Positions 5,943-7,836 of a stretch of DNA of 7,836 nt are shown here, piece by piece. Numbering within the stretch: the first letter of the stretch is position 1; each line of letters begins with the position of its first letter. The position numbers and the translations under genes are program-made. The notes beneath the pieces are model-generated. The model was not told the origin of the DNA and made no database searches. It was given only the letters and a program-made list of their open reading frames with translations. The stretch comes from an uncultured Pseudomonadota bacterium (lineage in GTDB: Bacteria > Myxococcota_A > UBA796 > GCA-2862545), in assembly GCA_937891875.1 (NCBI GenBank), contig CALATR010000732.1, positions 1 through 7,836 of the forward strand, read 5' to 3'.

Positions 5943-7322
5943 CTACTCGGAGCGCACCTGCTCGGCGTCCTTCTTGCGGCCCTGGGACTCGTACCAGAGG
6001 GCCAGCGCATCGAGCAGCGTGTCCTGGCAGTCGGCCGACGTGGTCGGGCAGAGGCGGACGATCCGCTCGGCACCTTCCTTGCCCGTGGGCGCGGTGCGGG
6101 CGACGCGGAGGAAGGCGGGGGCCAGGCGGGACCACTCCCCGAGGTCGGGCGGGGCGTCGACCCGGCGTACGGCGAGCTCGTCGGCGTAGCGGTTCTGGCG
6201 GCCGAAGTAGTCGGCGAGCACGGCGCGGGCGTCGGGACCGCAGGCGGCGGGGCGCTCGGTGCAGGCCTGGTCGATCCGGGAGAGGGCCTCCTCGGCGCTG
6301 ACTCCGGCGAGGGCGGCCTCGACCAGGACCGGGAACACGGCCGGATCCTGCTCGCGGGCGTGGAGCACGGCCAGATCGGCCACGTCACCGGCGTCGGCGT
6401 GGCGAGCGGCGGCGCGGAGGAAGACCTCGGCGGCGACCCGGTTGGTCGAGAAGCAGCGGGCGTCGAGGGGATCGCAGGTGTCGACCAGCGCCGACATCAT
6501 CGTGCGCCCGTCGGAGCCGGCGAGCGCGGCCTTGCGGAGCACCTCGCGGCGGGCGTCCCCGATCGGGAGCTCGGGCAGGGTGCGCAGGGCCATGAGCCAG
6601 CTGGCCTCGCGCTCCTGGCCGACCGCGGCGTAGTAGCCGACGAGGATCTCGAAGAGGTCGGCCTCGCAGACCACGTCGCGGGCGCACAGGGGCTCGAGCT
6701 CGCGGAGCATGATGGGGGCCTCGGCGCGCTGGCGGACCAGCTGGGTGGCGCGCAGCTCCGCGTCGGGGGGACCGGGCACGGGCAGGCCCTCGTCGACGAA
6801 GTGCAGCCAGGCGGCGTCGTGCAGGCGGGACAGGCGGCCCCAGACGATGCGCAGGTGCTGGTGCAGGCGGCGCAGACAGCGGTCGTCGTCCTGCCGGCAC
6901 AGCGCTTCCATGGCCAGCAGCTCGGGCTCGGGGCGGCCGGGTTGCTGGGTGATCCGCGCGATGAGGCCCTGGACCTCGGGGTGGTCGGACAGGCGGGGCA
7001 GGCGCACGTAGTCCTGGAGCCACGCGCCCTCGGGATCGCCGGTCTCGGCGTAGAACTGGGCGATCGCGTGGGCCATCTCCGCCCGGCACATGTTGCGCTC
7101 GGGCGGGCAGACGCCCTCGGCGGCCTCCAGCAGCTGGAGCGAGCCCTCCTCCGAGAGCATCAGCGCGGCCAGCTGCAGGCGCAGCTCGAGGGAGCCGGCG
7201 ACCGGCGGGGAGGCGTCCACGGTGCGCAGCCACGCGTCGGCGCGATCGTCCTTGCGCTCCTGGTAGGTGTCGGCGGCGGCGTGGCGCAGCTCGGTCACGC
7301 AGGCGTCGTCGTAGACCGAGCA
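5943..7322 (-). repeat. Array of seven about 70-residue C-x5/6-C repeats within the solenoid gene
   Basis: The first Cys of each unit is at residue 133, 204, 274, 345, 415, 486 and 557 (numbered from the GTG at 7718), spacings 71, 70, 71, 70, 71 and 71. The codons lie at 7320-7322, 7107-7109, 6897-6899, 6684-6686, 6474-6476, 6261-6263 and 6048-6050. The second Cys is at 140, 211, 281, 351, 422, 493 and 564. Aromatics follow at 152, 223, 293, 363, 433, 504 and 576. No other cysteine occurs in the visible protein. Unit 7 stops after its first hairpin, so the protein ends in a half unit. The units differ widely in sequence, so the duplication is old rather than a recent DNA expansion. Confidence 0.85.
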
Positions 7323-7836
7323 CGCCTGGTGCAGCCACGGCAGCAGCTCCAGCAGGCCGTCCTCGCTGGCGCGGTGGTTGGCCATCGCCGAGCGCGCCGC
7401 GTCGCGGAGCATGTCCGAGAACGGGCCCGGCACCTTCTCTTCCAGCAGTTCTTCGAGGATCTCCCTGGCCTTGTCGGCCTCGCCCGTGCGCGCGTGGATG
7501 CTCGCGAGGCGGTAGCGGGCGTAGGCGGAGAGCTCGGGATCGCGGTTGCCGCGCACGCTGCGGTAGGCCTGGCGGGCGGCGTCGAGGTCGCCGGAGGCGA
7601 AGTGGTGGTCGCCGCCCGCGAGCTTGGCCATCTCCACGTACGGGGTGCCGCGGTAGCTGCGGATCACCTGCGTGATGTCGTCCATGCCGTCGTCCTCGCC
7701 GAGGCGCCGGGCGATCACGGCCTTGAGCAGGGTCAGCCGGCCGTCCCCGTCGACCGCGCCCTTGTCGGTGGCGGTCGCCTCTTCGTACTGGCGCAGGGCG
7801 AACTCGAGCTGCAGCCAGGCCGGAGTGGTGCGGAGC
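5943..7836 (-). CDS. TPR-like solenoid protein with seven cysteine-pair repeats (N-terminus outside window)
   Basis: The frame is open from the window edge to TAG at 5943-5945, giving 630 residues; the true start lies beyond 7836. The GTG at 7718 is probably internal, because the frame continues with TPR-like residues before it (W-L-Q-L-E-F-A-L-R-Q-Y-E-E-A). Numbering from that GTG, residues about 28-57 and 61-93 read as ordinary TPR hairpins. From residue 133 to the end, seven degenerate units of 70-71 residues each begin with a C-x6-C pair (x5 in unit 4). An aromatic residue follows 11-12 positions after the second Cys, and in units 1-4 W-L follows 22-23 positions after it. Each unit looks like two helical hairpins, the first TPR-like. 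Paired cysteines suggest disulfides, hence a periplasmic or surface location, though the signal peptide is not in view. The function is unknown; a scaffold for protein contacts is a family-level guess. Confidence 0.85.
   Translation of the reverse strand, partial: LRTTPAWLQLEFALRQYEEATATDKGAVDGDGRLTLLKAVIARRLGEDDGMDDITQVIRSYRGTPYVEMAKLAGGDHHFASGDLDAARQAYRSVRGNRDPELSAYARYRLASIHARTGEADKAREILEELLEEKVPGPFSDMLRDAARSAMANHRASEDGLLELLPWLHQACSVYDDACVTELRHAAADTYQERKDDRADAWLRTVDASPPVAGSLELRLQLAALMLSEEGSLQLLEAAEGVCPPERNMCRAEMAHAIAQFYAETGDPEGAWLQDYVRLPRLSDHPEVQGLIARITQQPGRPEPELLAMEALCRQDDDRCLRRLHQHLRIVWGRLSRLHDAAWLHFVDEGLPVPGPPDAELRATQLVRQRAEAPIMLRELEPLCARDVVCEADLFEILVGYYAAVGQEREASWLMALRTLPELPIGDARREVLRKAALAGSDGRTMMSALVDTCDPLDARCFSTNRVAAEVFLRAAARHADAGDVADLAVLHAREQDPAVFPVLVEAALAGVSAEEALSRIDQACTERPAACGPDARAVLADYFGRQNRYADELAVRRVDAPPDLGEWSRLAPAFLRVARTAPTGKEGAERIVRLCPTTSADCQDTLLDALALWYESQGRKKDAEQVRSE

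Noticed and set aside
4697..6388. The upstream extension of the exported-protein frame on the minus strand, which stays open across the patatin gene and into the solenoid gene.
   Set aside because: The translation is Pro/Arg/Ser-rich and then antisense-like, whereas the signal peptide at 4696 marks the real start. The overlapped sense gene is a clear patatin.
1..7836. A defence system, CRISPR array, insertion sequence, tRNA or rRNA.
   Set aside because: No direct-repeat/spacer array, transposase, terminal inverted repeats, cloverleaf or rRNA-like stretch was seen. The patatin and the cyclase could in principle suggest nucleotide-signalling defence (CBASS-type effectors include patatins), but the GGDEF enzyme is a standard GAF-linked cyclase, is separated from the patatin by a convergent gene, and no CD-NTase or sensor is present.

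Overview
The window is strongly G+C-rich, with G/C dominating third codon positions and long spurious open frames on the strand opposite real genes. Its gene content is an M16 protease, a haem-binding lipoprotein with a propeller, a GAF-GGDEF enzyme, a patatin and a TPR-type solenoid protein. This fits a Gram-negative, predator-like or environmental bacterium of the Myxococcota/'deltaproteobacterial' kind. That placement is inferred from style and family resemblance; no taxonomic marker is present.

Layout. Bases 1-1001 (+) are the C-terminal part of a PqqL-like M16 metallopeptidase, cut by the window edge. After 64 bases comes a 631-residue lipoprotein (1066-2961, +) with an N-terminal beta-propeller and a C-terminal MauG/CcpA-type region carrying two CxxCH haem sites. 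A 91-base spacer with overlapping hairpins precedes a diguanylate cyclase (3053-4111, +). A small exported protein of unknown function (4115-4696, -) converges on the cyclase with 3 bases between the stop codons. An 81-base divergent spacer separates it from a patatin-family lipase (4778-5941, +). One base after the patatin stop, a convergent gene (5943-7836, -, N-terminus outside the window) encodes a TPR-like solenoid protein.

The genes do not form a recognisable pathway. Three of the six complete or partial products look extracytoplasmic on sequence evidence (cytochrome lipoprotein, small exported protein, and by its cysteine pairs the solenoid protein), and M16/PqqL relatives are usually exported too. 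The cyclase and patatin lack visible export signals and should be cytoplasmic. I see no defence system, mobile element, CRISPR array or RNA gene.

The most striking signal is in the last gene. Its visible part contains exactly 14 cysteines, all in seven C-x5/6-C pairs that recur every 70-71 residues, each followed at a fixed distance by an aromatic residue. This looks like a tandem, probably disulfide-stapled, alpha-helical repeat that I do not recognise as a named family.
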